64,000 nucleotides of DNA from an uncultured Agathobaculum sp. (GTDB lineage Bacteria; Bacillota; Clostridia; Oscillospirales; Butyricicoccaceae), in the NCBI GenBank assembly GCA_944384725.1, contig CALWUJ010000003.1:62001-126000 (forward strand), written 5' to 3'. A model generated the notes under the pieces. It saw only the letters and a list, made by a program, of their open reading frames with translations, did no database searches and had not been told where the DNA came from. The translations under genes and the position numbers were made by a program. This document shows, one piece after another, positions 1 to 8,806 of this stretch (its first letter is position 1; each line of letters opens with the position of its first letter).

Positions 1-475
1 CGGGGATACGGATATCGAGCAGCTCAATGCGCCCCTTGGCAAAGGTGCTCACACCGATGGCCGACGGAAAACGAATCAGGCGCGAAACCACGCGCGCGGT
101 GGACATTTCCGGATTGATGACCATGGACAAGCCGAGTTCATCCCGGATAAATCCGATCTCGGACACATACTCCGGGTCGCGCACGCGCGCAATGGTGTGA
201 CAGCCCGCCGCCTTGCTGGCGATCAGGCAGGAGAGCAGATTGATCTCGTCATGCGTGGTGACTGCAATCAACAGGTCGGCTTCCCGCACGCCCGCCTCGT
301 CCAAAACGTGGTAGCTCGTGCCGCTGCCGGTTACTGAGGTCAGGTCCAGCATATTGGTCAGCTCAGTAAGCCGACGTTCGGACAAGTCGATCAGGGTCAA
401 ATCGTGCCCTTCCGCAGAAAGCTGCTCCGCCAACGCCGAACCGACCTTGCCGCAGCCTACAATAATGATGCGCAT
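1..475 (-). CDS. trkA: Trk potassium uptake regulatory protein TrkA, N-terminal part (runs off the window)
   Basis: The first about 158 codons are visible on the minus strand and the gene continues beyond position 1. The product begins MRIIIVGCGKVGSALAEQ, a Rossmann fold with the GxGxxG dinucleotide motif (residues 7-12) and an acidic residue (D30) at the end of the second strand, as in the RCK/TrkA-N domain. TrkA is the cytoplasmic, NAD(H)-binding gating subunit of Trk/Ktr potassium channels. The ATG at 475-473 has a GGAGG site six bases upstream (482-486) and a strong promoter behind it. A TrkH partner is not in the window and would be expected further left. Confidence 0.9.
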   Translation of the reverse strand, partial: MRIIIVGCGKVGSALAEQLSAEGHDLTLIDLSERRLTELTNMLDLTSVTGSGTSYHVLDEAGVREADLLIAVTTHDEINLLSCLIASKAAGCHTIARVRDPEYVSEIGFIRDELGLSMVINPEMSTARVVSRLIRFPSAIGVSTFAKGRIELLDIRIP

Positions 476-521
476 AGTGCGCCTCCGATCTCTTTTTTTA
501 CAGGGTACATGATATATAGCG

Positions 522-550
522 ATTATAGCGGGTTAACGGCGAAAAAGCAA
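522..550 (-). promoter_or_regulatory. sigma-A promoter of trkA
   Basis: On the minus strand, TTGCTT (550-545) and TATAAT (527-522) are separated by 17 bases, 47 bases upstream of the trkA ATG. The -10 is perfect. Confidence 0.75.
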
Positions 551-609
551 TATCCTTGCAAGCCGAAAACCAATCTTTGCATTTTTTTAGCGTGCTTGTC
601 CGCGCATCG

Positions 610-638
610 TTGACCGCCGCGCCGCATAATGGTATACT
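610..638 (+). promoter_or_regulatory. sigma-A promoter of cutC-licT unit
   Basis: TTGACC (610-615), a 17-base spacer and TATACT (633-638), with an extended -10 TGG just before it. It lies 39 bases upstream of the cutC start and would serve cutC and the antiterminator gene behind it. Confidence 0.75.
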
Positions 639-676
639 TGTTTCAAAATACGGAAAGCAAACAGGAGGCGGCAGAC

Positions 677-1426
677 ATGGCACGAGTACTCGAGGTATGC
701 GTTGATTCGGTGGAGTCAGCGGAGCAGGCGGCACGCGGCGGTGCGATGCGGCTGGAACTGTGTGCCGACCTGATCGTCGGCGGCACCTCGCCGGACAAAG
801 ATCTGTTCTGCATGGTGCGCGAACAGGTGGATATCCCCATCCGGGTGCTGCTCCGTCCGCGCTTCGGTGATTTCCTCTACTCTGACGAGGAGTACGAACT
901 GCTGCGGCGGCAGGTACGCCGGTTCCGTTCGCTTGGCGCGGATGGTGTGGTCATCGGCATCCTCCGTCCGGACGGCACGCTGGACGAGGCGCGCATGGCC
1001 GGTCTGATCGAACTGGCAGGCGGCATGGGCGTGACGCTGCACCGCGCGTTCGATGTATGCCGCGACCCGTTTGAGGCACTCGAGACGGCACGCAAGCTTG
1101 GCGTGGACACCATACTGACCTCAGGCCAGCAGGCAAGCTGTGTCGAAGGAGCGGCGCTGCTGCGCGATCTGGTTAAAGCCGCGGACGGACGGCCGCAAAT
1201 CCTGATCGGCGCCGGCGTAAATGCACAGGTCATTCGTACATTGCAGCCGCAGACCGGCGCAGATGCATTTCATCTTTCTGCTAAGCGCACGCTGGACAGC
1301 GGCATGGTGTTCCGCCGCGCGGGTGTGCCGATGGGTCTGCCCGGTATCAGCGAATTTTCACTCTGGCGGTGCGACGCAGATGCGGTGCGTCAGGCGCGGG
1401 ACGCGCTCGACGCACTTTGCGGCTAA
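677..1426 (+). CDS. cutC: CutC family protein (copper homeostasis TIM-barrel)
   Basis: A 249-residue protein with the CutC signature: LEVCVDSVESA at the N terminus, then ELCADLIVGGTSP, VLLRPRFGDFLYSD, TLHRAFD near the middle and LIGAGVN plus DAFHLSAKR toward the C terminus. CutC is a cytosolic TIM-barrel protein historically tied to copper tolerance; its biochemical role is unsettled. The ATG at 677 was chosen because AGGAGG (663-668) lies eight bases upstream; an upstream in-frame start at 629 lacks a ribosome site and overlaps the promoter. The antiterminator gene follows after 14 bases, so the two are probably co-transcribed. Confidence 0.92.
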   Translation: MARVLEVCVDSVESAEQAARGGAMRLELCADLIVGGTSPDKDLFCMVREQVDIPIRVLLRPRFGDFLYSDEEYELLRRQVRRFRSLGADGVVIGILRPDGTLDEARMAGLIELAGGMGVTLHRAFDVCRDPFEALETARKLGVDTILTSGQQASCVEGAALLRDLVKAADGRPQILIGAGVNAQVIRTLQPQTGADAFHLSAKRTLDSGMVFRRAGVPMGLPGISEFSLWRCDADAVRQARDALDALCG

Positions 1427-1440
1427 ACAGGAGGCAAGGC

Positions 1441-2271
1441 ATGCAGATTCAAAAAGTGCTGAACAACAATGTGGTGATCGCGCTGGATGAAAACGGCGAG
1501 GAAACCGTGCTGATGGGGCGCGGATTAGGCTTTGGCCGCCGTACCGGCGACGCTGCCCCTGCTGATCTGATCCAGAAGCGGTTCACATTGCATGCGGAGC
1601 AGCTGTCCGACCGTTTCCAGCAGCTGCTAACCAGCATTCCGCTGCCGCATTTTCTGCTCAGCGAGCGTATCATCGACCGCGCCAAGCGCACGCTGAGCGC
1701 GACATTATCCGACAGCATTTATGTTACCCTGCCCGACCATATCTCGGCCGCTATCGAGCGGCATAAACAGGGCATTGAGCTGTCCAACCCGCTTTTGTGG
1801 GATATCCGGCAGTTTTATCCGGAGGAATACCGCGCGGGCTGCGCCGCCGTCGATCTCATCCGAGAGGAAACCGACATTGCCTTTCCCGAGGACGAAGCGG
1901 CTTTTATCGCCATGCATTTTGTCAATGCAGAGGGCGGTGGAGAACTGCCCGAGGTTTACGATATGACCTGTCTGATGCAGCGGGTGTTCGCACTGGTGCG
2001 GGAGCATTGCGGCACAGAGCCCGACCGGGATGCGGCCGATTTTTACCGTTTCGTGACCCACCTGAAGTTTCTGGCCCGCCGCATTACCGCCGGACAGCGC
2101 TACGGCGACTGCGATGCCGACCTGCTGCCTCCGGTGCAGAAAAAATATCCGACTGCATTCGCCTGTGCGCAAGCAGTCTGCCATTCGATTCTCGAAAAAT
2201 ACGGCTTTGATGCCGGGAAAAATGAACTGCTGTATCTGACGCTGCATATTGCGCACGTCACCGGCGCGTGA
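1441..2271 (+). CDS. BglG/LicT-family transcriptional antiterminator (CAT + two PRDs)
   Basis: The 276-residue product starts with an RNA-binding CAT domain (about 1-55; MQIQKVLNNNVVIALDENG, MGRGLGFG) followed by two PTS regulation domains. The regulatory histidines fall at residues 100, 159, 207 and 269, the same numbers as in Bacillus LicT. Proteins of this family bind a ribonucleic antiterminator hairpin and stop intrinsic termination in sugar PTS leaders; PRD1 phosphorylation inhibits and HPr-dependent PRD2 phosphorylation activates. The start has AGGAGG (1429-1434) six bases upstream. No PTS gene adjoins it, but a RAT-like target lies in front of the HPr gene at 54 kb in this window. Whether it answers to GlcNAc, glucose or a beta-glucoside cannot be read from the sequence. 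Confidence 0.93.
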   Translation: MQIQKVLNNNVVIALDENGEETVLMGRGLGFGRRTGDAAPADLIQKRFTLHAEQLSDRFQQLLTSIPLPHFLLSERIIDRAKRTLSATLSDSIYVTLPDHISAAIERHKQGIELSNPLLWDIRQFYPEEYRAGCAAVDLIREETDIAFPEDEAAFIAMHFVNAEGGGELPEVYDMTCLMQRVFALVREHCGTEPDRDAADFYRFVTHLKFLARRITAGQRYGDCDADLLPPVQKKYPTAFACAQAVCHSILEKYGFDAGKNELLYLTLHIAHVTGA

Positions 2272-2289
2272 AATCAACAGCAAAACAAT

Positions 2290-2332
2290 ACGGCCACCCT
2301 GAGAAAGTCTCTCGGGGTGGCCGTTTGTTTTT
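2290..2332 (+). terminator. intrinsic terminator after the antiterminator gene
   Basis: A stem of 15 pairs (ACGGCCACCC... at 2290-2304 with 2310-2324, one G-T pair) with a five-base loop is followed by TTGTTTTTC. It lies between convergent genes. Confidence 0.85.
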
Positions 2333-2342
2333 CACATATTGC

Positions 2343-3758
2343 TTATGCGCGGCTCCACTGGGTACCCTGACGGGTGTCCTTGATGGTTACGCCCATCGCT
2401 GCCAGCTCATCACGGATGCGGTCAGCTTCTGCGAAGTTCTTTTCCTTCTTCGCCGCCGCACGCTGCGCAATCAGCGCTTCAATTTTGTCTGCGTCCGGAT
2501 CAACCGCGTCGTCGCGCTTCTGCACAAGATTCAAAACACCGGTCAGCTCCATGAACAGGTCATGCGCTGCGGTCAGGAACGCCTTTGTCGCGTCCTGATG
2601 CGCGCCCATATAGGCGTTGATCTCGCGCGTCAGCTCAAAGATCGCTGAGAGCGCGTCCGCGGTGTTCAGATCGTCATCCATCGCGTCGATGAACTTCTGC
2701 TTGTATGCTGCCAGCGCTTCCACCTTCGCCGTCTCTTCCGCAGTCATTGCGTCGCCCTCGGCCTTTTCGATGCGGAACTCCATATTGTTCCGAGCTTCGT
2801 ACAGACGCGCCAACGACGCCTTGTTCATCTCAAGGCTCTCGGCCGAGTAGTTGAGCGGCGTGCGGTAGTGCGCGGACAGCATGAACATGCGGATGGTCTC
2901 ATAACCGAACTGCTTTGCCGCATCACGCACCATGAAGAAATTGCCCTTGGATTTGGACATTTTCTCATTATCAATGGTCAAAAAGCCGTTATGCAGCCAA
3001 TAATGCGCGAAAGCGCAGCCGTTGGCACACTCGGACTGGGCGATCTCATTCTCATGGTGCGGGAAAATCAGGTCAAGACCGCCGGAGTGGATGTCGATGG
3101 TCGGGCCGAGGTACTTGTTGACCATTGCGGAGCACTCGATATGCCAGCCCGGACGACCCTTGCTGCCCCACGGCGTATCCCACGCGGGCTCACCCGGCTT
3201 TGCCGCCTTCCAAACCGCAAAGTCCATCGGGTCTTCCTTGGTTTCGCCCACGCTGATGCGCGCGCCTGCCTGCAATTCCTCCATCGGCTGGTGGCACAGC
3301 TTGCCGTAATTCGGATCGGATTTGGTGCGGAAATACACATCGCCGTTCTCCGCGAGGTAGGCATGACCGTTGTCGAGCAGCTTCTGCACGATGTCGATGA
3401 TCGCGTCCATCGTCTCGGTCGCGCGAGGATGCACAGTCGCCTTGCCGACGCCGAGCCCTTCCGCGTCGACATAGTATTCCTTGATATAGCGCTCTGCAAT
3501 GACGTTGAAATCTACGCCCTCTTCGTTTGCCTTGTTGATGACCTTGTCGTCAATATCGGTGAAGTTCTGGACGAACTGCACCTTGTAGCCACGGTATTCA
3601 AAATAGCGGCGCAGCAGATCGAACACAATGAACGGGCGTGCATTGCCGACGTGGAAATAGTTGTACACGGTCGGGCCGCAGGAATACATTTTGACCTCGC
3701 CCGGCGTGATCGGAACGAACTCCTCCTTCTGACGGGTCAGGGTGTTGAACAGTTTCAT
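2343..3758 (-). CDS. cysS: cysteinyl-tRNA synthetase
   Basis: A 471-residue class I aminoacyl-tRNA synthetase. The HIGH motif appears as HVGN (residues 36-39) after the zinc-ligand cysteine in SCGPTVYNY (C27). Other zinc ligands lie in WHIECSAM and in FPHHENEIAQSE, and the KMSKS signature is NEKMSKSKGN. It charges tRNA-Cys in the cytoplasm. Length and domain order are typical of bacterial CysRS. The gene is single, with its own promoter and a cysteine T-box leader, and is not joined to cysE or to a Mini-III gene as in Bacillus. Confidence 0.97.
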   Translation of the reverse strand: MKLFNTLTRQKEEFVPITPGEVKMYSCGPTVYNYFHVGNARPFIVFDLLRRYFEYRGYKVQFVQNFTDIDDKVINKANEEGVDFNVIAERYIKEYYVDAEGLGVGKATVHPRATETMDAIIDIVQKLLDNGHAYLAENGDVYFRTKSDPNYGKLCHQPMEELQAGARISVGETKEDPMDFAVWKAAKPGEPAWDTPWGSKGRPGWHIECSAMVNKYLGPTIDIHSGGLDLIFPHHENEIAQSECANGCAFAHYWLHNGFLTIDNEKMSKSKGNFFMVRDAAKQFGYETIRMFMLSAHYRTPLNYSAESLEMNKASLARLYEARNNMEFRIEKAEGDAMTAEETAKVEALAAYKQKFIDAMDDDLNTADALSAIFELTREINAYMGAHQDATKAFLTAAHDLFMELTGVLNLVQKRDDAVDPDADKIEALIAQRAAAKKEKNFAEADRIRDELAAMGVTIKDTRQGTQWSRA

Positions 3759-3786
3759 ATCGCACTCTCCTTATCGGAATGATTTT

Positions 3787-4020
3787 ACAAAAAATACAGC
3801 CGCCTCTTTTTGCAAAGAGGCGGCAATGATGTCGCGGTTCCACTCCTGTTTCTCACTTGGGTGCGCGGTAACGGGCGCGTCCCGCGGGGCGTTTGACCCC
3901 GATGCTCGGCGGGCGCACTTCACCGCCCCGCGCGCAAAGCCCTTTCAGCCGAGGGGCTTCTCTCTTTCGCGCACCGAAAACAGTTACTTTTCCCGCGTCT
4001 TTGCATACGTTTCCTATATA
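3787..4020 (-). promoter_or_regulatory. T-box riboswitch, cysteine-specific, in the cysS leader
   Basis: Reading the minus strand from about 4020: an AGUA bulge sequence, then AGAGAG, a small hairpin AAGCCC/GGGCUU, and a likely specifier loop with UGC (3917-3915), a cysteine codon, after GGUGAAG. The T-box core GGAGTGGAACCGCGAC lies at 3846-3831. It is followed by a terminator: an 11-pair stem (3824-3814 with 3809-3799) and a TGTATTTTTT tail ending near 3787. In this family uncharged tRNA pairs with the specifier and the UGGN bulge and favours the antiterminator. The leader ends about 30 bases before the cysS ATG. Confidence 0.92.
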
Positions 4021-4027
4021 CATTGCC

Positions 4028-4056
4028 AGTATAGCAACAATCCGTGTAAAAGTCAA
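4028..4056 (-). promoter_or_regulatory. sigma-A promoter of the cysS T-box leader
   Basis: TTGACT (4056-4051), 17-base spacer, TATACT (4033-4028) on the minus strand. The expected start of transcription is about 4021, just before the T-box stem I. Confidence 0.85.
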
Positions 4057-4158
4057 GTAAATGCCCGGACGGTCTGTTATCTTGTCCAAAGCCGCAGACG
4101 ATATAAACAGTATATGCCATTATTTGCTGAATTATCACAAAAGGAAGGACGAGAGTTT

Positions 4159-4731
4159 ATGACAGTCGGAGGATTCCAAAGCAACTGGTTCAACGTGCAG
4201 AATTTGACCATGGAAAACGGTAAAAAGCTGCCGATTGCGACGCTCAAGGACGAGTATAAGGACGAGTTTGCGGCGCTCGCGCAGAACAAACTCGAGCAGA
4301 TGGCCGGGCGCGAGCCGTCCAAGGGGCTGGATGCGCTGACCGAGGAGCAGCTTAAGGCGCTGGCGGAGAAATACGACCCGGAGGAAATGACCCACGAGGA
4401 ATATCAGGATTTTCTGAATGAACTGGTCGGCATGGGCGCGCTGACCGAGACCGACCGCCTGCTGGCGGGCGGCACCGGCCCGAACGGTCTGATCCCGGTC
4501 ATTCCGGGCGCGTCGGCGTCCGTGTGCGACGCGTCGATGGACGGCATGGGATCGTCCTTTACGTATGACTTCCCGATGGATGAGGATGCGATCGACGTGA
4601 CCGAATGGGTCAAGTACCGTGCCTCCTTCGATACCATTCATTACTTCGGCGACAAGCAGTACGACCTCGGCGAAGACGAGGCCAACCGCACGGTGGCGGC
4701 CATCCTGCAAAAGATGCAGAGCATTATCTGA
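4159..4731 (+). CDS. hypothetical protein, 190 residues
   Basis: Family not recognised. The product begins MTVGGFQSNWFNVQNLTMENGKK, is rich in Asp/Glu, lacks a signal peptide and membrane segments, and has a helical middle (residues about 25-95, KDEYKDEFAALAQNKLEQM and LTEEQLKALAEKYDPEEMT). Two glycine-rich turns lie near residue 105, and the C terminus is acidic. The start at 4159 is preferred over an in-frame ATG at 4114 because AAGGAAGG (4141-4148) precedes it and the upstream codons read poorly. It is transcribed convergently with mfd and ends at a clear terminator. Probably cytoplasmic; no function is proposed. Confidence 0.75.
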   Translation: MTVGGFQSNWFNVQNLTMENGKKLPIATLKDEYKDEFAALAQNKLEQMAGREPSKGLDALTEEQLKALAEKYDPEEMTHEEYQDFLNELVGMGALTETDRLLAGGTGPNGLIPVIPGASASVCDASMDGMGSSFTYDFPMDEDAIDVTEWVKYRASFDTIHYFGDKQYDLGEDEANRTVAAILQKMQSII

Positions 4732-4746
4732 CCAGAATAGCGGGAA

Positions 4747-4781
4747 ACACCCGATGGATTCGCTCCATCGGGTGTTTTTTT
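4747..4781 (+). terminator. intrinsic terminator
   Basis: A perfect 12-pair stem (4747-4758 with 4764-4775) and a TTTTTT run. It terminates the hypothetical gene; mfd ends just to its right on the other strand. Confidence 0.88.
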
Positions 4782-4784
4782 GCG

Positions 4785-7700
4785 TTATGCGGTCTGTGCG
4801 TACTTGCCGACCAGCGTTTCCGCCATCGAAAGCGGCGCTTCGCCCTTATTAAGGCGCAGCGACAGGTAAGGCGTTGAACCCGCATTGAGCAGCAGCCGCC
4901 CGCGGAACGACTCGTCCCCGCACAAAGCGGACAAACGCGCAAAATCGGTCTGCGCAAAGGTCAGCAGCAGGCGGCCGTCCTGCTCCTTGATCCCCGAAAT
5001 GCCCTGCTCGCTCGCTCGGCTGCGCAGCAGCGCAATGTCCAGCAGCGCCACTGCTTCCTTTGGCGGCTCGCCAAAGCGGTCGATCAGCTCATCGAGCATA
5101 TCGCTCTTCTGTTCCTCCGTGCGGATGAGCGCAATGCGGCGGTACAGGTCAACACGCTGGCCCGCATCCGGCACATAGTCGGACGGCAGGTTGGCCGACA
5201 GCAGCAGCTCAGCCGCGCAGTCCACGCGCGGCTTGGGCGTCTCGCCTTTTTCCTCCTGCACAGCTTCTTCGAGCAATTTTAGATAGAGATCATAGCCGAC
5301 GCTCATCATGTGGCCGGACTGCTCAGGACCGAGAACGTTGCCCGCACCGCGGATTTCAAGGTCACGCATGGCAATTTTGAAGCCCGAGCCGAATGCCGCA
5401 AATTCACGGATAGCGGAAAGCCGCTTCTGCGCGATCTCGGAAAGCGCCTTGCCGTGCCGATAGCACAGATAGGCGTAGGCATGTCGGCTCGACCGACCGA
5501 CGCGCCCGCGAATCTGATGCAGCTGGGCAAGGCCCATGTTGTCTGCGTTCTCAATAATCAGCGTATTGGCATTCGGGATGTCGATACCGGTCTCGATGAT
5601 GGTCGTGCAGACCAGAATATCCGTCTCGCCGTCCGCCATGGCGTTCATCGCGGCGGCGATCTCCTTTTGTGTCATTTTGCCGTGCACAATGCCAATGCGC
5701 GCGTCCGGCAGGCGCTGCTGCAACAGATTGGCGCACCGCGCAATCGACTCGACACGATTGTGCAAGTAGTAGACCTGTCCGCCGCGCGCCAGCTCGCGGC
5801 GAATTGCGTCGAGCAGCACGCCGTCATTCTGCTCCAAAACAAAAGTCTGCACCGGATGACGGTCGAGCGGCGGCTCTTCGATCGAGGACATGTCCCGGAT
5901 ACCGCTCAGCGCCATGTTGAGCGTGCGCGGAATCGGCGTTGCCGACAGCGTCAGTACGTCCACTGTTTTGCTCATTTCTTTGAGTGTTTCCTTGTGGGAC
6001 ACGCCAAAACGCTGCTCCTCGTCTACAACAAGCAGGCCGAGGTCTTTGAACTTAATTTTTTTGTTAAACAGTTTGTGTGTGCCGATCACGATATCGACCG
6101 AGCCGGCTTCCAGCTTCTTGAGCAGCAGGCTCTGCTCCGAGCCGGTTTTATAACGTGTAAGCAGCTCGATCGTGACAGGATGTCCTTGGAACCGCTGCAA
6201 GGCGGTCAGGTAATGCTGGCGCGCGAGCACGGTCGTCGGCACAAGGATAGCAGCCTGTTTACCCGCCAGTACACATTTCATCACCGCGCGCAGCGCGACC
6301 TCGGTCTTGCCGAAGCCCACGTCGCCGCACAGCAGGCGATCCATCGGGCGGTCGGATTCCATGTCCATCTTGATTTCCGCGATGCAGCGCAGCTGATCGT
6401 CGGTTTCCTCATAGGGGAAGGCTTCTTCGAACTCGCGCTGCCATGCGTCATCTTGCGGGAAAGCAAAGCCCTTAACTTTCGCGCGCTCGGCGTACAGCTT
6501 GATTAAGCCTTCTGCCAACTCCTTGGCCGCGGCCTTGGCACGCGCTTTGGAGCGCGTCCAATCCGCGCCGCCGAGCTTGTTGAGCCGCACGCGCTCGGGT
6601 TCGCCGCCGCCGATGTATTTGGAGATCAGATCGAGCGAAGTCGCCGGAACATAGAGAAAATCCGTTCCCGCGAAGGCGATTTTGATAAAGTCGCGCTCCG
6701 CGCCGTCGACCGTCATGCGCTCCATGCCGACAAAGCGGCCGATACCGTGGTGCTCATGCACGACCAGATCGCCCGGCGTCAGGTCGGTAAACGACTTAAC
6801 GCGGTCACGGTTGGACTTTTTGACCTGCGCCTTTTTGCGCCGCGCGAGCACCTGTCCCTCGGTGATAACCACCAGACCGAGGTCTGGATACTCAAAGCCC
6901 GCAGACAGCGTGCCCTCCATCACGCACACCTGCCCGCCCTTAGGCAGCAGGTCACTGACGACGGCGGTCAGCCCCGCTTCGGTCAGCGCATCGCACATGT
7001 TGCGGCAACGCAGCTCGCTGCCGCACAGCACGGCCACTGCGCGCCCCTGCTGGGTGTAACCTCGGATATCCGCCGCCGCCATATCTAGATTCCCGCCGTA
7101 GGCGTTCATCTGGTTGGCGACAAAGTTCTCCAAATGCTGCGGAGCCAGTTCAGGAACGTTGTTCAGGAAGCTGTCCATCCGCAGGATGGTGCGCGGCGTG
7201 TGGGCAAGCGCGGCAAAATCCAGCGCATAGCCGTCCAGCCCGGGCGCAAGCTCGCCGCGCTCGAGCAGCGCAGTTACATCATCCCCGATGCGCGCAATGA
7301 AGTCACGCACGGCGTCACGCAAGCGCGGCGTGTCCTCAATCAGCAAAATCGCGTTCTCCGGCAGATAATCGAGCGCGGTTTTCATCTCTGGATAAACCAG
7401 CGGCAGGTATTTGTCCGCCGCAGGCAGCGCACCCGTCTCTTCCAGTCGTTCTGCGTCGCGCTCAATGTGCGCGGCGAGATCGGCATGCTTCTTTTTGCGT
7501 GTGGATAACAGCCCACGCACGGCTTTCGCCAGCCCCTTTACGCCACCCGGCGCAAGGTGCGGCAGCGTTTCCATGCATGGCAGGCAACGCAGTGTCTCGG
7601 CGGTTTCCAGCCGCCGCTGACTGCCCACATCAAAGGTTGCAATCGAGTCGATCTCATCATCCCAGAACTCGACACGATAGGGGTTGGCCGATTGCGGCGG

Positions 7701-8243
7701 GAACACGTCCAGAATGCCGCCGCGCACTGAAAACTGCCCCACGCCTTCGACCTGTACACAGCGCTCATAGCCCGCGCGGGTCAGCTGCTGGGTCAGCGTC
7801 TCAAGCAGCACAGTCTGTCCGGCGGAAAGGGTCACCACCGCGCTTTGCAGCGCGTCGGGCGGCAGTGTGCGCTGTACGGCCGCCTGCACGGACAGCACCG
7901 CGAATGCCGCCTGCGGCAGCGCGTCCAGTACAGCAAGGCGCTTCTGCTCGTATCCGCGCGACACCCCCACCACATCCGCCATAACCAGTTCGCGCGCAGG
8001 CAGCGTCAGCACCTCGCGCTCGGCAAAGCCTTGTAAATCGCGCGAAAAACGCGCCGCAGCCGCGTCGTCATCGGTCAGCACGCACACCGGGCGGCCGATA
8101 TCCAGCCCGAGCGCCGCCGCGAGGTGCGCCTTGTGGATTGCCGATAAACCGACTGCGAGCAGTGGCGTTTTGCCCTGCTGCACGGCTTCTTTTAACGATT
8201 TGTATTCATTTAGAAAAGTTATACTTTTAGTTAATTCAGTCAT
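4785..8243 (-). CDS. mfd: transcription-repair coupling factor Mfd
   Basis: A 1,152-residue ATP-dependent DNA translocase. Order of parts: UvrB-like N-terminal region (FSVRGGILDVFPPQ), the RNA polymerase-interacting domain (LTPGDLVVHEHHGIGRFVG), then the RecG-like motor with Walker A GDVGFGKTEVA (about residue 635), DEEQRFG, SATPIPRTLN and the QLHQIRGRVGRS motif, and the C-terminal TRCF domain. It removes stalled polymerase from lesions and recruits UvrA. The ATG at 8243 follows AAAGGAGGGGG; a TTG 11 codons earlier (8276) has no ribosome site and overlaps a terminator. Length is normal. Confidence 0.97.
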   Translation of the reverse strand: MTELTKSITFLNEYKSLKEAVQQGKTPLLAVGLSAIHKAHLAAALGLDIGRPVCVLTDDDAAAARFSRDLQGFAEREVLTLPARELVMADVVGVSRGYEQKRLAVLDALPQAAFAVLSVQAAVQRTLPPDALQSAVVTLSAGQTVLLETLTQQLTRAGYERCVQVEGVGQFSVRGGILDVFPPQSANPYRVEFWDDEIDSIATFDVGSQRRLETAETLRCLPCMETLPHLAPGGVKGLAKAVRGLLSTRKKKHADLAAHIERDAERLEETGALPAADKYLPLVYPEMKTALDYLPENAILLIEDTPRLRDAVRDFIARIGDDVTALLERGELAPGLDGYALDFAALAHTPRTILRMDSFLNNVPELAPQHLENFVANQMNAYGGNLDMAAADIRGYTQQGRAVAVLCGSELRCRNMCDALTEAGLTAVVSDLLPKGGQVCVMEGTLSAGFEYPDLGLVVITEGQVLARRKKAQVKKSNRDRVKSFTDLTPGDLVVHEHHGIGRFVGMERMTVDGAERDFIKIAFAGTDFLYVPATSLDLISKYIGGGEPERVRLNKLGGADWTRSKARAKAAAKELAEGLIKLYAERAKVKGFAFPQDDAWQREFEEAFPYEETDDQLRCIAEIKMDMESDRPMDRLLCGDVGFGKTEVALRAVMKCVLAGKQAAILVPTTVLARQHYLTALQRFQGHPVTIELLTRYKTGSEQSLLLKKLEAGSVDIVIGTHKLFNKKIKFKDLGLLVVDEEQRFGVSHKETLKEMSKTVDVLTLSATPIPRTLNMALSGIRDMSSIEEPPLDRHPVQTFVLEQNDGVLLDAIRRELARGGQVYYLHNRVESIARCANLLQQRLPDARIGIVHGKMTQKEIAAAMNAMADGETDILVCTTIIETGIDIPNANTLIIENADNMGLAQLHQIRGRVGRSSRHAYAYLCYRHGKALSEIAQKRLSAIREFAAFGSGFKIAMRDLEIRGAGNVLGPEQSGHMMSVGYDLYLKLLEEAVQEEKGETPKPRVDCAAELLLSANLPSDYVPDAGQRVDLYRRIALIRTEEQKSDMLDELIDRFGEPPKEAVALLDIALLRSRASEQGISGIKEQDGRLLLTFAQTDFARLSALCGDESFRGRLLLNAGSTPYLSLRLNKGEAPLSMAETLVGKYAQTA

Positions 8244-8274
8244 GCCGGGCTGTTCCCCCTCCTTTGGAGACGCC

Positions 8275-8300
8275 AAAAGGGCAGATTTTGCAATCTGCCC
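8275..8300 (-). terminator. terminator of the nifS-nifU operon
   Basis: A nine-pair stem GGGCAGATT/AATCTGCCC (8279-8287 with 8292-8300), TTTT on the minus strand after it. It sits between nifU and mfd. Confidence 0.75.
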
Positions 8301-8324
8301 TCAGTGTATGCATGTGTTCAGAAC

Positions 8325-8774
8325 TTAATGCGCGTGTTCGTCATGCTCATGGTGGCAAGCGGCGCAGTCCATGCTGCATCCAAGGATCTCCGCCGGGTCC
8401 TTGCCCATGCGCTTATAGTAATCTGCAATAGCCGAGCGCAGCGCCTCTTCCGCGAGCACCGAGCAGTGCATCTTGACCGGCGGCAGGCCGTCCAGCGCCT
8501 CCGCAACCGCCTTATTGGTCAGCTTGAGCGCCTCTTCGAGCGTCTTGCCCTTGACCATCTCGGTCGCCATCGAGCTGGTCGCGATCGCCGCGCCGCAGCC
8601 GAAGGTCTTGAACTTGACATCCTCAATCACGCCGTCATCCGACACCTTGAGGTAAATCTTCATAATGTCGCCGCACTTGGCGTTGCCGACCTCGCCAACA
8701 CCGTTGGCATCCTCAATCTCGCCCACATTGCGGGGATGGGTAAAGTGGTCGAGTACCTTTTCGCTGTATTGCAT
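8325..8774 (-). CDS. nifU: Fe-S cluster assembly scaffold NifU/IscU
   Basis: A 149-residue scaffold with the three cluster-ligand cysteines of the IscU fold at C34 (NAKCGD), C60 (TFGCGA) and C104 (KMHCSV). It accepts sulfur from the cysteine desulfurase encoded just upstream and holds a nascent [2Fe-2S] cluster. As in many clostridial homologues it ends in a Cys/His-rich tail, GCSMDCAACHHEHDEHAH, with C133, C137 and C140, which may bind extra metal. The aspartate next to C34 (D36) is present. It follows nifS by 32 bases in one operon. Confidence 0.95.
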   Translation of the reverse strand: MQYSEKVLDHFTHPRNVGEIEDANGVGEVGNAKCGDIMKIYLKVSDDGVIEDVKFKTFGCGAAIATSSMATEMVKGKTLEEALKLTNKAVAEALDGLPPVKMHCSVLAEEALRSAIADYYKRMGKDPAEILGCSMDCAACHHEHDEHAH

Positions 8775-8806
8775 AGAAAAAATCTCCCTTTTCTGTTGAA
8801 TCTATC

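Noticed and set aside
8244..8276. TTG start 11 codons upstream of the Mfd ATG
   Set aside because: It overlaps the nifU terminator and has no ribosome site, while the ATG at 8243 has AAAGGAGGGGG.
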